In this document: piece after piece, positions 1-9,332 of the stretch
Position numbering within the stretch: the first letter of the stretch is position 1
Layout of the letters: each line of letters starts with the position of its first letter
Assembly: GCA_937862845.1 (NCBI GenBank)
Contig: CALMCK010000135.1
Coordinates: 1-22,307, forward strand
Source of the DNA: an uncultured Burkholderiaceae bacterium
GTDB lineage: Bacteria > Pseudomonadota > Gammaproteobacteria > Burkholderiales > Burkholderiaceae
DNA: 22,307 nt
Direction: 5' to 3'
Program-made: the position numbers and the translations under genes
The notes under the pieces: generated by a model
Told to the model about the DNA's origin: nothing
Database searches by the model: none
Seen by the model: the letters and a program-made list of their open reading frames with translations, nothing else

Positions 1-714
1 GTGGCCATGGTGTTCCAAAAATTCGGACTCCTGCCGCACATCACTGTGTTGGAAAACATTGAGTTTGGTTTGAAAATACGAGGCGTCGCCGCCAAAGAAC
101 GCGCCAAAAAATCCGAATACTGGATGGAGCGTGTTGGCTTGGCAGGCTACGGTGCGAGTTATCCGAATGAGTTGTCAGGCGGTATGCAGCAACGCGTCGG
201 CTTGGCCCGCGCCTTGGCGAGTGAAGCGCCGATTTTGTTGATGGACGAAGCATTCTCTGCCTTGGATCCGATCATCAAAACAGAAATGCAAACCATGCTG
301 TTGGACATTCAACAAGAGGTCGAAAAAACCATCGTGTTTATTTCACATGATTTGGACGAAGCCTTGCGTTTGGGTGACTCTGTGGCGATTTTGCAAGACG
401 GTGTGATGGTGCAAAATGCAACACCGTACCAAATTATTTTGGCACCAGAGAATGACTACGTCGCACAATTCACACGTGATGTGAACCGTGCCAAAGTTCT
501 GCGCTGCAAACACGTCATGAATAAAGTCGTGTCGCAAGAAGAACTGCCGAGCATTGAAGCGGAAGCAACACTTGAAGAAGCATTGCAAAAGTTCAATGAA
601 TCAGACGCCGTAGAAGCACATGTGGTGTCTAAAAAAGGCAAAGTCATCGGCACGGTGACGGTCAGTGATATTTTAAGTTTGGTGTTCGCCAACGATCAAA
701 AGGAGGCAGTATGA
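1..714 (+). CDS. proV: Glycine betaine/proline ABC transporter ATPase (ProV/OpuAA type), 5' end missing
   Basis: This is the ATP-binding subunit of an osmoprotectant importer (glycine betaine, proline betaine or proline), which works at the inner face of the cytoplasmic membrane with a permease and a binding protein. The reading frame is already open at base 1 and begins at the Q-loop (MVFQKFGLLPH). The Walker A loop and everything before it lie outside the window, so the GTG at base 1 is not the true start. Visible in order are the signature LSGGMQQR (about residues 59-66), Walker B ILLMDEAFSALDP (about 78-90) and the switch histidine in IVFISHDLDEA. A short C-terminal part resembles one CBS motif (VIGTVTVSDI), a region tied to osmosensing in OpuA-type transporters. 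The match to E. coli ProV is close over the ATPase core, but the C-terminal part looks shorter. The stop overlaps the next start as ATGA. Confidence 0.92.
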   Translation: MAMVFQKFGLLPHITVLENIEFGLKIRGVAAKERAKKSEYWMERVGLAGYGASYPNELSGGMQQRVGLARALASEAPILLMDEAFSALDPIIKTEMQTMLLDIQQEVEKTIVFISHDLDEALRLGDSVAILQDGVMVQNATPYQIILAPENDYVAQFTRDVNRAKVLRCKHVMNKVVSQEELPSIEAEATLEEALQKFNESDAVEAHVVSKKGKVIGTVTVSDILSLVFANDQKEAV

Positions 715-1160
715 AATTAATGGCACGCATTGTTTTGTTGTTATCGGCTTTTATGGCGACTGCCGCCATTGCCAAAACCGATATTTGGTCCGTTAAAAGT
801 ACTTTTTTAAATGTCCGAGAGCAAGCCACCACCAGCAGCCCGATACTTTATAAAATCGTCAAGCATTTCCCTTTGGAAGTGGTTGGCAAAAAAGGTGTTT
901 GGCGTCAGGTGAAAGACTTTGAAGGCGACACAGGTTGGGTGCACTCAGACTATCTGAGCACGGCCAAAACAGCCATTGTCACCAACGAGTTTGCCAATAT
1001 TCGCGCCTCGGCCACCATCTCGTCAGAAAAAGTCGGTAAAGCGGACTACGGCGATGTCTTTCCTGTGCTGTCTGTCAAAGACAAATGGGTGGAGATTCAA
1101 ATGCCAGACAGCAACGAATCTGCTTGGATTTACAAGTCTTTGCTGTGGGACATTCGCTGA
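711..1160 (+). CDS. Secreted protein with two bacterial SH3 domains
   Basis: A 149-residue protein with an N-terminal signal peptide: a positive start (MKLMAR), a hydrophobic stretch, and a probable cleavage after AIA near residue 21. The rest folds naturally into two bacterial SH3 (SH3_3-like) repeats. The first is about residues 28-85 (FLNVREQATTSSPILYKI ... GWVHSDYLS) and the second about 90-149 (FANIRASATISSEKVGKA ... AWIYKSLLW). Such domains are usually periplasmic or wall-associated binding modules, and the ligand here is unknown. Its start overlaps the transporter stop by four bases (ATGA) and has a strong ribosome-binding site (AAAGGAGG) inside the upstream gene, so the two are very probably translated together. 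It precedes a strong terminator and so looks like the last gene of the operon. No enzyme motif is present, and any role in osmotic stress is only suggested by the neighbour. Confidence 0.85.
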   Translation: MKLMARIVLLLSAFMATAAIAKTDIWSVKSTFLNVREQATTSSPILYKIVKHFPLEVVGKKGVWRQVKDFEGDTGWVHSDYLSTAKTAIVTNEFANIRASATISSEKVGKADYGDVFPVLSVKDKWVEIQMPDSNESAWIYKSLLWDIR

Positions 1161-1197
1161 TTGAACACGATGATTGTTTGCTGTTGAACTTTGCCAG

Positions 1198-1243
1198 CAA
1201 ACGCAAAAAAACCACCGATTACTCGGTGGTTTTTTTGCGTTTG
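1198..1243. terminator. Bidirectional intrinsic terminator between the SH3-protein gene and sdaA
   Basis: A perfect 21-bp inverted repeat (1198-1218 against 1223-1243) encloses the loop TTAC. The GC-rich core ACCACCGA/TCGGTGGT is flanked by an A7 run on the left and a T7 run on the right, so transcripts from either side end in a GC stem followed by a U tract. It sits between two convergent genes and can serve both. Confidence 0.88.
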
Positions 1244-1298
1244 GCTTCAAGCCGTGGTTGATTTTAGGATAGTGGCGAGACGGCTGCGACTGACTGAA

Positions 1299-2699
<1,401 letters not shown>

Positions 2700-2782
2700 G
2701 GTGCACCTCTTGGGAGATTGAAATTTGGTTCCGCGTGTGGAAGCGGTGCCATGCTGCATCATAATACAAAGTCATCCGCGAA

Positions 2783-2810
2783 CTTGTTTGTTTTCTCGAG
2801 ATAAAACAAG
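2783..2810. promoter_or_regulatory. Possible operator dyad between sdaA and the GH65 gene
   Basis: The arms CTTGTTT (2783-2789) and AAACAAG (2804-2810) form a 7-bp inverted repeat around an AT-rich centre containing TCTCGAGA. It lies in the 231-bp divergent region, about 45 bp upstream of the candidate GH65 promoter. A binding site for a sugar-responsive repressor is possible, but no regulator gene is adjacent and a dyad this short can arise by chance. Confidence 0.25.
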
Positions 2811-2855
2811 GCAAAATGATGTTTGTTTTTTGCTACACCGCACCATACAATTACC

Positions 2856-2884
2856 TTACAGCCTGAAAACAATTATTGTAAAAT
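2856..2884 (+). promoter_or_regulatory. Candidate sigma-70 promoter of the GH65-pgmB unit
   Basis: A TTACAG box (2856-2861) is followed after 17 bp by TAAAAT (2879-2884), a fair match to TTGACA-N17-TATAAT. It lies about 46 bp upstream of the GH65 start in the divergent region shared with sdaA. Transcription would begin near 2891, giving a leader of about 40 nt with the site AAAGAGG before the ATG at 2931. Confidence 0.45.
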
Positions 2885-2930
2885 ACACCGTTTTCATAAA
2901 AAAATCATACAAATAATTAAAGAGGCGATC

Positions 2931-5191
2931 ATGGGTCAGCAGACAAATTCAGAGGGTCAGTGCATTCACATTGAGCCGTGGGCGATTAGCGAGGTGGCGT
3001 TGGACGCGACGCAGGCAGCGTTGAACGAGACTTTATTTGCCTTGGGCAATGGCCAAATCGGCGTGCGCGGGGCGCATGATGAGGGCGATGTTTGGGCGGG
3101 GACGGCGCAGAACGATGTGTTCATCAATGGTTTTTACGAGTCCGAGCCGATTGTCTATCCTGAGTCGGCCTATGGTTTTGCGAAGGAAAATCAATTCATC
3201 GTGCGTGTGCCGAATGCGACGGGCTTTACTTTCAGCATGGATGGCGAGGCGTTTGACCCGAATCTGGGTGTGATTTCAGAGTATCACAAGCGTTTGGATT
3301 TTCAGACGGGCGTGTTGACACGCTCGTTTCACTGGACTGCGCCGTCGGGCAAGCAAGTCCACGTGAGCAGCGAGCGTTTGGTGAGCTTCACACACATGAC
3401 GGTGGTGGCGGTGCGTTATGCAGTGACGCCTCTGAATTTTTCGGGCGATGTCGCCATCACTTCGACGGTGAGCAATCAACCGCGCGCGGTCAAGGCGGGC
3501 GACGATCCGCGCGTCGGCGCGTCGCTCGGTGGTTTGTTAAATTTCGTGGCATTCACGGGTGATGCGGATTTTTCGGCATTCACGCACGCGACCCACCACA
3601 GTGGTCTGGAAGTTGTCACGGCGGTGACCCACGATGCGACGCCTGTGCGTGTGGCGCACGATGAGCAACTCGCCTCGCATGGTTTCACACAAAAACTGGC
3701 ACAGAACCAAACAATGAGCGTGGCGAAATTCGCCGCTTACATCAGCAGCCAGTCGGTCGATCCATCACAGCTTGTGTTGGCGGCGCAAACGGCGTTGAAC
3801 GCGGCGAAGGCCGTCGGTTTCGACGGTTTGGTGCAGCTGCAAACAGAGTATTTGACAGAATTTTGGCGCAATGCGTCTGTCGAAATCGGTGGCGACGCGG
3901 CATTGCAACAGGGCATGCGCTTTTCGCAATTTCACCTGCTCCAATCAGCAGGGCGCGACGGCAAAACCAACATCGCCGCGAAAGGCGTGACGGGCGCGGG
4001 TTACGACGGGCATTATTTTTGGGACACGGAGATTTATGTGCTGCCGTTTTTCTTGCACACGCGGCCAGAAATCGCCCGCAAGCTGCTCGAGTACCGCGCC
4101 AGCACGCTCGATGCCGCTCGCACCCGCGCTCGAGAAATGTCGCACGAACAAGGCGCTTTGTACCCATGGCGCACCATCACGGGCCCTGAATGCTCATCCT
4201 ATTTTCCCGCAGGCACGGCGCAGTACCACATCAACGCCGACATCGCCTACGCGATTCGTCAGTACACCGACGTCACGGGTGACCAGTCGTTTTTGCTCTA
4301 TCAGGGTGCGGAAGTTGTGTTTGAAACCGCGCGAATCTGGCCTGCACTCGGTCAGTTTCACGCCGATGGCAGCTTTGGTATTTACACCGTCACAGGCATC
4401 ACTTGCAATACGCTGCGGACACCGCTGCGTGGTTGCGTGACTCACACCCCGCAGAGTTCACCGCGTTGTGTGCGAAAATTGGTTTATTGGTCGACGAAAT
4501 CGAGACATGGCAGCGTGCCGCCGCCCACATGATTTTGCCTTACGACGACACGCTCGGCATTCATGCACAGGACGACACCTTCCTCGACAAACCTGTTTGG
4601 GATTTTGCCAATGCACCACGCGACAAATACCCGCTGTTGTTGCATTACCACCCGCTCGTGATCTATCGCCACCAAGTCTGCAAGCAACCCGACGTCGTGC
4701 TCGCATTGATGCTGCTCGGTCACGAGTTTTATGATGCGGATAAAAAGCGCGACTACGACTATTACGAAGCCATCACCACGCATGACTCGTCACTGTCCTC
4801 GTGCATTTTTTCCATCATGGCGGCGGACGTCGGCTACACCGAAAAAGCCTACGACTACTTCATGCAAACCGCGCGTTTGGATTTGGATAATTTACACCAC
4901 AACACCCAACACGGTGTGCACGCCGCCGCTCTCGCAGGCTCGTGGATGGGCGTCGTTTATGGTTTCGCAGGCATGAGGAGTTTTGGTGGTCAGGTGAAAT
5001 TCGCCCCGTTTTTACCAAAGCAGTGGACGCATTACCAGTTCGTCGTGCGCATCGGTGCGGTGTTGTTGCAAGTGCGCGTTGAAGCGAGCAACACCTCATA
5101 CAGCTTGCTCGAAGGCGAATACTTGACGGTGCAACACCGTGGGCAAGCGGTGGAAGTGCTTGCAGGACACCCAAGCATCATTGCGCATTAG
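2931..5191 (+). pseudogene. GH65 disaccharide phosphorylase (maltose/trehalose type), broken by an out-of-frame deletion
   Basis: Family GH65 phosphorylases split maltose, trehalose or kojibiose with phosphate, giving glucose and beta-glucose 1-phosphate in the cytosol. The first part, in the frame of the ATG at 2931 (site AAAGAGG), gives about 489 good residues. These hold the N-terminal beta-sandwich and the start of the (alpha/alpha)6 barrel, with NIAAKGVTG.GYDGHYFWDTEIY and PAGTAQYHINADIAYAI. It ends in family sequence at TVTG (codon 4395-4397) and then reads nonsense to a stop at 4530-4532. The family sequence resumes in another frame at about 4397 (HHLQYAADTAAWL) and runs to 5191 with the phosphate-binding loop THDSSLS and the C-terminal domain. 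Between TVTG and HHLQ the family has roughly 18 residues containing GP[DN]EY, with the catalytic acid (Glu487 in Lactobacillus brevis maltose phosphorylase), and NN.YTN. They are absent, so the joined product would be inactive. Restored length would be about 771, normal for the family. A TTG at 4403 could open the second part. The exact substrate cannot be told. Confidence 0.85.
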
Positions 5192-5202
5192 CACCCATAA
5201 CC

Positions 5203-5234
5203 CGTCATTCCCGAAAACAAATTTGGGAATGACG
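5203..5234. repeat. GTCATTCCC-type palindromic intergenic repeat
   Basis: A near-perfect inverted repeat: CGTCATTCCCGAA (5203-5215) pairs with 5222-5234 through one G-T wobble, around the loop AACAAA. Short palindromes of the form CGTCATTCCC...GGGAATGACG occur dispersed between genes in many bacteria. It sits between the GH65 gene and pgmB. With no T tract it is not a standard terminator, though the hairpin could stabilise an mRNA end. Only one copy is in the window, so its repeat status rests on general knowledge. Confidence 0.6.
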
Positions 5235-5274
5235 ATTCACACAGTTCACCACTGTATTCAATAAGAGACAAACC

Positions 5275-5925
5275 ATGACCCAAATTCAAGCCTTCATCTT
5301 CGACCTCGATGGCGTCATCACCGACACCGCAAAATTTCACTTCATCGCGTGGCAAAAACTTGCCCGTCGCCTCGGCTTTGATTTCGACCACGAGTTCAAC
5401 GAGCAACTCAAAGGCGTTGGTCGCATGGACTCGCTCAATCTGATCCTCGCACACGGTGGCGTCACACTCACCGAAGCCGAAAAAATCGCCCAAGCCGATA
5501 TTAAAAACGATGACTACGTTGAACTCATCAAAGACATGAACGAGACCGACCTGCTCGCGGGCGCACGCGAAGCGCTCGAAGCCATCCGAGCTGCGGGCCT
5601 CAAGACAGGCCTCGCCAGCGCGAGTAAAAATGCCCCTGCCATTCTGGAGAGACTCGGCATCACCGATTTGTTTGACACCGTTGTCGATGCCAATCTCGTC
5701 GTCAATGGCAAGCCCGATCCAGAAGTGTTTCTTAAAGGCGCACAACAGCTCGGCGTCGCCGCCGCAGATTGCATCGGCGTCGAAGACGCAGTGGCTGGCG
5801 TACAGTCAATCAAAAGCGCAGGCATGTACGCCATCGGCGTCGGCGCAGCCGACGTGCTCACGCAAGCGGATGTGGTGATTGACGGCTTGCATCACTTCAA
5901 ATTAAGCGATTACGTTAAAGCATAA
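5275..5925 (+). CDS. pgmB: Beta-phosphoglucomutase
   Basis: Converts beta-glucose 1-phosphate to glucose 6-phosphate, the step that follows a GH65 phosphorylase, in the cytosol. The 216-residue length is normal. It is a HAD-superfamily phosphomutase. The nucleophile and acid/base aspartates are D10 and D12 in FIFDLDGVITDT, the cap region contains GVGRMDSLNLIL, motif II is in GLASASKN (112-119), the motif III lysine is K146 in NGKPDPEVF, and the metal-binding acids are E170 and D171 in GVEDAVAGV. These match the Lactococcus lactis enzyme, so the gene itself appears intact. It starts 83 bp after the GH65 gene behind AAGAGACA, most likely in the same transcript, with a palindromic repeat in the gap. 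With the upstream phosphorylase broken, its source of beta-glucose 1-phosphate in this strain is unclear. Confidence 0.95.
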   Translation: MTQIQAFIFDLDGVITDTAKFHFIAWQKLARRLGFDFDHEFNEQLKGVGRMDSLNLILAHGGVTLTEAEKIAQADIKNDDYVELIKDMNETDLLAGAREALEAIRAAGLKTGLASASKNAPAILERLGITDLFDTVVDANLVVNGKPDPEVFLKGAQQLGVAAADCIGVEDAVAGVQSIKSAGMYAIGVGAADVLTQADVVIDGLHHFKLSDYVKA

Positions 5926-5940
5926 ACCAAGGTCTCAAGC

Positions 5941-5970
5941 GCAGGATGGCTTGCTCACAAGCCGTCTTGC
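5941..5970 (+). terminator. Probable terminator after pgmB
   Basis: GCAGGATGGCTTG (5941-5953) pairs with CAAGCCGTCTTGC (5958-5970) over 13 positions, including two G-T wobbles, around the loop CTCA. The following ATGTTTGTT is T-rich rather than a pure T run, so termination may be moderate. It lies 15 bp after the pgmB stop and upstream of the ylqF promoter. Confidence 0.55.
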
Positions 5971-6012
5971 ATGTTTGTTAAATGTTTTAATCGACGGTAC
6001 ACGTCGGCTTGT

Positions 6013-6021
6013 TGTTATAAT
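6013..6021 (+). promoter_or_regulatory. Extended -10 promoter of ylqF
   Basis: TGTTATAAT (6013-6021) is a perfect extended -10 element (TGnTATAAT). The best -35 is TCGACG (5991-5996) at a long 19-bp spacing, so the element would lean on the TG motif. Transcription would start near 6028, giving a leader of only about 22 nt before the ylqF ATG, which has no clear Shine-Dalgarno sequence. Confidence 0.6.
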
Positions 6022-6049
6022 CACACTTTAAAAATCAACAAAGCCCACT

Positions 6050-7030
6050 ATGTCCACCATCCAATGGTATCCAGGCCACATGAATTCGGCGCGCACCAAA
6101 GCGGCCGAAACCATGGAAATCACCGATCTTGTCATCGAAGTCGTCGATGCGCGTCTGCCGCTCGCATCGAGCAATCCGATGGTCGAAGAAATGCGTTTGC
6201 ACCGCCAACGCCCTTGCTTAAAAATCCTCAATAAAGCCGATCTCGCCGATCCCGCCACCACCAAGCTGTGGCTGGATTATCTCAATGCGCAAAAAAATAC
6301 CCGCGCGATTGCCATGAACACGAAAAACCCTGGCATGGTGTCACAGATTTTACCGAGCTGCCGCAAACTCGCCCCGCATCGCAATGACCCGACCAAACCA
6401 TTGCGCATGATGATTATGGGTGTGCCGAATGTCGGCAAGTCAACGCTGATGAATGCACTGCTGAAAAAACGAGTGGCCAATGTCGGTGATGAGCCTGCCG
6501 TGACCAAAACCCAGCAACGATTGTTGCTCGGCAACGACATGGTGCTGACCGACACGCCCGGTATGCTGTGGCCGAAAATCGCGCTCGAATCCGATGGTCT
6601 GATGCTCGCCGCCAGTCATGCGGTCGGTGTGAATGCGTATTATGAGGACGAAGTGGCGCAGTTCATCGCGGGGATTTTGCGGGTTCTTTATGCGCCGAAT
6701 TTGATCAAGCGTTATTCGATTAAAAACTTCGACGAGCTTGACGATGTCGGCATCATCGAACACATCGCCAAACAGCGTGGCTACCGACTCAAAGGCGGTG
6801 ATTTGGATTTTGAAAAAGCCGCACACACATTGTTGCTCGACTATCGCAGTGGCAGCCTCGGCGGCATCACGCTCGAGACGCCCGACTCACGCGCGGCCGC
6901 ATTGATTGAAAATGCAATTCTTGAAAAAGAAAAATCAGATGCCAAAGCGGCCAAAGAGGCGGCGCGCAACGCCCATCTCGAAGGCAATCGACGCGGCAAA
7001 TCGAATGCGACGGATGCCAATCAAAAATAA
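6050..7030 (+). CDS. ylqF: Ribosome biogenesis GTPase YlqF/RbgA
   Basis: A GTPase that assists late assembly of the large ribosomal subunit. The 326 residues show the circularly permuted order of this family: G4 NKAD at 61-64 comes before G1 GVPNVGKST at 124-132, followed by G3 DTPG at 168-171. The N-terminus IQWYPGHMNSA is the family's hallmark. The C-terminal third (GIIEHIAKQRG ... LLLDYRSGSLGGITLET) matches the RNA-binding domain of RbgA/YlqF. The last 45 residues or so are rich in Lys, Ala and Asn and look like a flexible tail. The ribosome site before the ATG is weak, but the start fits the family exactly. It stands alone between the pgmB terminator and the convergent rep gene; the 72 bp between the two stop codons contain no clear terminator. 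Confidence 0.95.
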   Translation: MSTIQWYPGHMNSARTKAAETMEITDLVIEVVDARLPLASSNPMVEEMRLHRQRPCLKILNKADLADPATTKLWLDYLNAQKNTRAIAMNTKNPGMVSQILPSCRKLAPHRNDPTKPLRMMIMGVPNVGKSTLMNALLKKRVANVGDEPAVTKTQQRLLLGNDMVLTDTPGMLWPKIALESDGLMLAASHAVGVNAYYEDEVAQFIAGILRVLYAPNLIKRYSIKNFDELDDVGIIEHIAKQRGYRLKGGDLDFEKAAHTLLLDYRSGSLGGITLETPDSRAAALIENAILEKEKSDAKAAKEAARNAHLEGNRRGKSNATDANQK

Positions 7031-7102
7031 GGCGACACGGCGTTCATGGCATTTTGATTTTTGAATCAATGCGGTGCGCTTCTCGCTTGATTGGGTGGTT
7101 TT

Positions 7103-9160
7103 TTAGTTTTTTTCTTCCAGCGGTTTAAACGGCAGCTCCTGTTGCCCCGCTTGTTTGGCCAGCATCGCTTTGAGCATTTCGATGCGTTGCTTCGGCGTAA
7201 TCTGCGGCACTTCTTTTAAATCACCCCGTTTCGCATCTTTGTCATGCGCCATTTCTTTGATGAATCGCGACGCTTCACGGTTTTCAAAATCGCGGCCACG
7301 GCGACGCTTTTGACACCATGTGATGTGCAAACTATTGCGTGCGCGGGTGATGCCGACGTACATGAGGCGGCGCTCCTCTTCGATGCGCGTCGGATCCTCG
7401 AGCGCCTCATCGCGCGACATGTGCGGCAGCAAGCCTTCTTCGATGCCGACCAGAAAAACGTGCGGATACTCCAATCCTTTAGACGCGTGCAGGGTAGATA
7501 AGCGCACGCTGTTCGCTTCTTCGCTGCCTTTGTCGAGCATGCTGATGAGCACCATGCTTTGAATGACTTCCGAGAGTTTTTTGTCGTCTTCTTCTGCGCG
7601 GCGTTTCATCCATGCGACGAAATCAACGACGTTTTTCCATTTGTTTTGCGCTTGCCGCTCGTCGAATTGGTCGAACAAATACACCTCGTAACCAATCGCT
7701 TTAATCAAATCATCGAGTACTTCTGGCGCCTCTTCGAGCCGTGCGCGCTCTTCAAACGTGTTGATGAATTCAACGAATTCGGTGAGCGGTTCAATCTGCC
7801 GCTGCGTGGCAATCTGCGCAAAACCCGTCTCAAACACCGCTTCAAACAGCGGCACACCGCGCCGCCCAGAATACGTGCCGAGCATTTCTAAAGCGACCGC
7901 GCCGATGCCGCGCTTCGGCGTGGTCACCGCGCGGATGAAGGCTGGATCGTCGTTGATGTTGTTGAGCAATCTGAAATACGCCATGATGTCACGAATCTCA
8001 GCGCGCTCAAAAAACGACTGACCACCCGAGAGCACATACGGAATCCGCTCTTTGCGTAGAAACTGCTCGAACACCCGCGCCTGATGATTGCCGCGATACA
8101 AAATCGCATAATCGGAGAACTGCGCATTGTTTGAGATGCGGTGTGCTTGCAGCCGCATGACGACATTTTCCGCTTCCTCTTCTTCATTCGCCATCGGGAT
8201 GACACGCACAGGGTCGCCCTCACCGTATTCGCTCCAAAGTTTTTTATCGAACAACTTTGGGTTGTGGGCAATCACCGCATTGGCCGCATTGAGAATTCGC
8301 TCGGTCGATCGATAATTTTGCTCAAGTTTGACCAGTTTCAAACGCGGAAAATCGGTTTGCAATAATTTCAAATTGTCCAGCGTCGCGCCACGCCATGCGT
8401 AAATCGCTTGGTCATCATCGCCCACCGCCGTGAACATCGCACGAACACCCGTCAACAAACGCAGCAGCTGATACTGCACCGCATTCGTGTCCTGATACTC
8501 ATCGACGAGGATGTAACGCAGCTTCGCCTGCCAACGATTGCGCACCTCTTCATTGCTCTCTAAAAGCTCCACAGGCAAGCGAATCAAATCATCAAAATCG
8601 ACCGCTTGATAAGCCGCAATCGTCGCATTGTAATTCGCATACACCCGCGCGAATTGTAACTCCTGCTCATCCTTCGCCTCGCTCAACGCCTGCTCGGGTG
8701 AGACGCGGCCGTTTTTCCACAACGAAATCGTGCTCTGCATGGTCTTAATCAACGCCTTGTCCGTCGTCGCGCACAGCTCTTGTAGAATCGAAAAGCAATC
8801 GTCTTGATCGAGAATCGAAAATTTTTCTTTTAAGTTTAAATGCTTCGCCTCATCGCGCAAAAACCGCACGCCAAACGAGTGAAACGTCGAAATCGTCAAA
8901 CCTTTTTGTGGCTTGCCATCCATGATTTTAGCGACACGCTCGACCATCTCTTTCGCCGCTTTATTGGTGAACGTCACCGCAAGAATGTGGCGCGGCTCAT
9001 AGCCGCAGTTGTTGATGAGGTGTGCAATCTTCTGCGTGATCACCCCCGTCTTGCCACTGCCCGCGCCCGCCAGCACCAAGCATGGGCCGTCGAGATAATC
9101 GACGCCTTCTTGCTGTTGTGGATTGAGTTTCATGGATTTTTTTGCTGCGGGGTTTGACAT
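7103..9160 (-). CDS. rep: ATP-dependent DNA helicase Rep (UvrD/Rep family)
   Basis: A superfamily 1A 3'-5' DNA helicase that helps replication forks pass protein roadblocks and restart. All motifs are present: Walker A AGAGSGKT (31-38), motif Ia AVTFTNKAA, Walker B DEYQDTN, motif III GDDDQAIYAWRGA, motif IV QNYRST, motif V TLHASKGLEYPHVF and motif VI EERRLMYVGITRAR. The opening (KLNPQQQEGVDYLDGPCLVLAGAGSGKT) is much closer to E. coli Rep than to UvrD, and the length (685, against about 673) fits. I chose the ATG at 9160 (MSNPAAKK); ATG 9133 (MKLNPQQ) aligns with E. coli Rep's first residue and is equally possible. The frame extends upstream to a GTG at 9208, but that runs into a terminator-like hairpin and is unlikely. 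Ribosome sites are weak for all choices. The gene is divergent from the LysE-type exporter. Confidence 0.93.
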   Translation of the reverse strand: MSNPAAKKSMKLNPQQQEGVDYLDGPCLVLAGAGSGKTGVITQKIAHLINNCGYEPRHILAVTFTNKAAKEMVERVAKIMDGKPQKGLTISTFHSFGVRFLRDEAKHLNLKEKFSILDQDDCFSILQELCATTDKALIKTMQSTISLWKNGRVSPEQALSEAKDEQELQFARVYANYNATIAAYQAVDFDDLIRLPVELLESNEEVRNRWQAKLRYILVDEYQDTNAVQYQLLRLLTGVRAMFTAVGDDDQAIYAWRGATLDNLKLLQTDFPRLKLVKLEQNYRSTERILNAANAVIAHNPKLFDKKLWSEYGEGDPVRVIPMANEEEEAENVVMRLQAHRISNNAQFSDYAILYRGNHQARVFEQFLRKERIPYVLSGGQSFFERAEIRDIMAYFRLLNNINDDPAFIRAVTTPKRGIGAVALEMLGTYSGRRGVPLFEAVFETGFAQIATQRQIEPLTEFVEFINTFEERARLEEAPEVLDDLIKAIGYEVYLFDQFDERQAQNKWKNVVDFVAWMKRRAEEDDKKLSEVIQSMVLISMLDKGSEEANSVRLSTLHASKGLEYPHVFLVGIEEGLLPHMSRDEALEDPTRIEEERRLMYVGITRARNSLHITWCQKRRRGRDFENREASRFIKEMAHDKDAKRGDLKEVPQITPKQRIEMLKAMLAKQAGQQELPFKPLEEKN

Positions 9161-9198
9161 GGGCTGCTTTGTTTGAATGGCACGATTGTGTTGCGATA

Positions 9199-9231
9199 AA
9201 AAATGCACTGCGTCATGCGCAGTGCATTTTT
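9199..9231. terminator. Terminator-like hairpin between the divergent rep and exporter genes
   Basis: AAAAATGCACTGCG (9199-9212) and its exact complement (9218-9231) form a 14-bp stem around TCATG, with a T run on one side and an A run on the other. On either strand it has the shape of an intrinsic terminator, yet it lies upstream of both divergent genes, only 39 bp before the rep start. It may block read-through in both directions or act as an attenuator in a rep leader. Confidence 0.6.
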
Positions 9232-9260
9232 AAGATGGCGTATTTTAACCTTTAACGGAG

Positions 9261-9332
9261 ATGGATACGAGGGCAGTTCAATGTTTTTTATTTGTGCAAG
9301 AGGCAATTTCATTCAATACTTTTAAAGCATAA
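9261..9332 (+). pseudogene. Possible stub of a LysR-type regulator gene
   Basis: A 23-codon reading frame (ATG 9261, TAA 9330-9332) begins MDTRAVQCFLFVQEAISFN. This lines up without gaps on the first helix of LysR-type regulators (for example MDLRQLRYFVAVAEEGSFT), sharing M1, D2, R4, F9, V12, E14, S17 and F18. It stops where the helix-turn-helix should continue, and the exporter gene follows within 45 bp. LysE-type exporters often have a LysR-type regulator beside them, so a deletion relic is plausible. GGAG abuts the ATG too closely for a good ribosome site. Chance resemblance cannot be excluded at this length, nor can a small translated leader peptide. Confidence 0.3.

Noticed and set aside
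4403..5191. Second half of the GH65 gene as an independent gene
   Set aside because: It begins in the middle of the catalytic barrel with no ribosome site and continues the upstream protein after a short gap, so it is a fragment.
7031..7102. Terminator between the convergent ylqF and rep genes
   Set aside because: Only a 6-bp TTGATT/AATCAA pairing with no GC-rich stem, so I do not call it.
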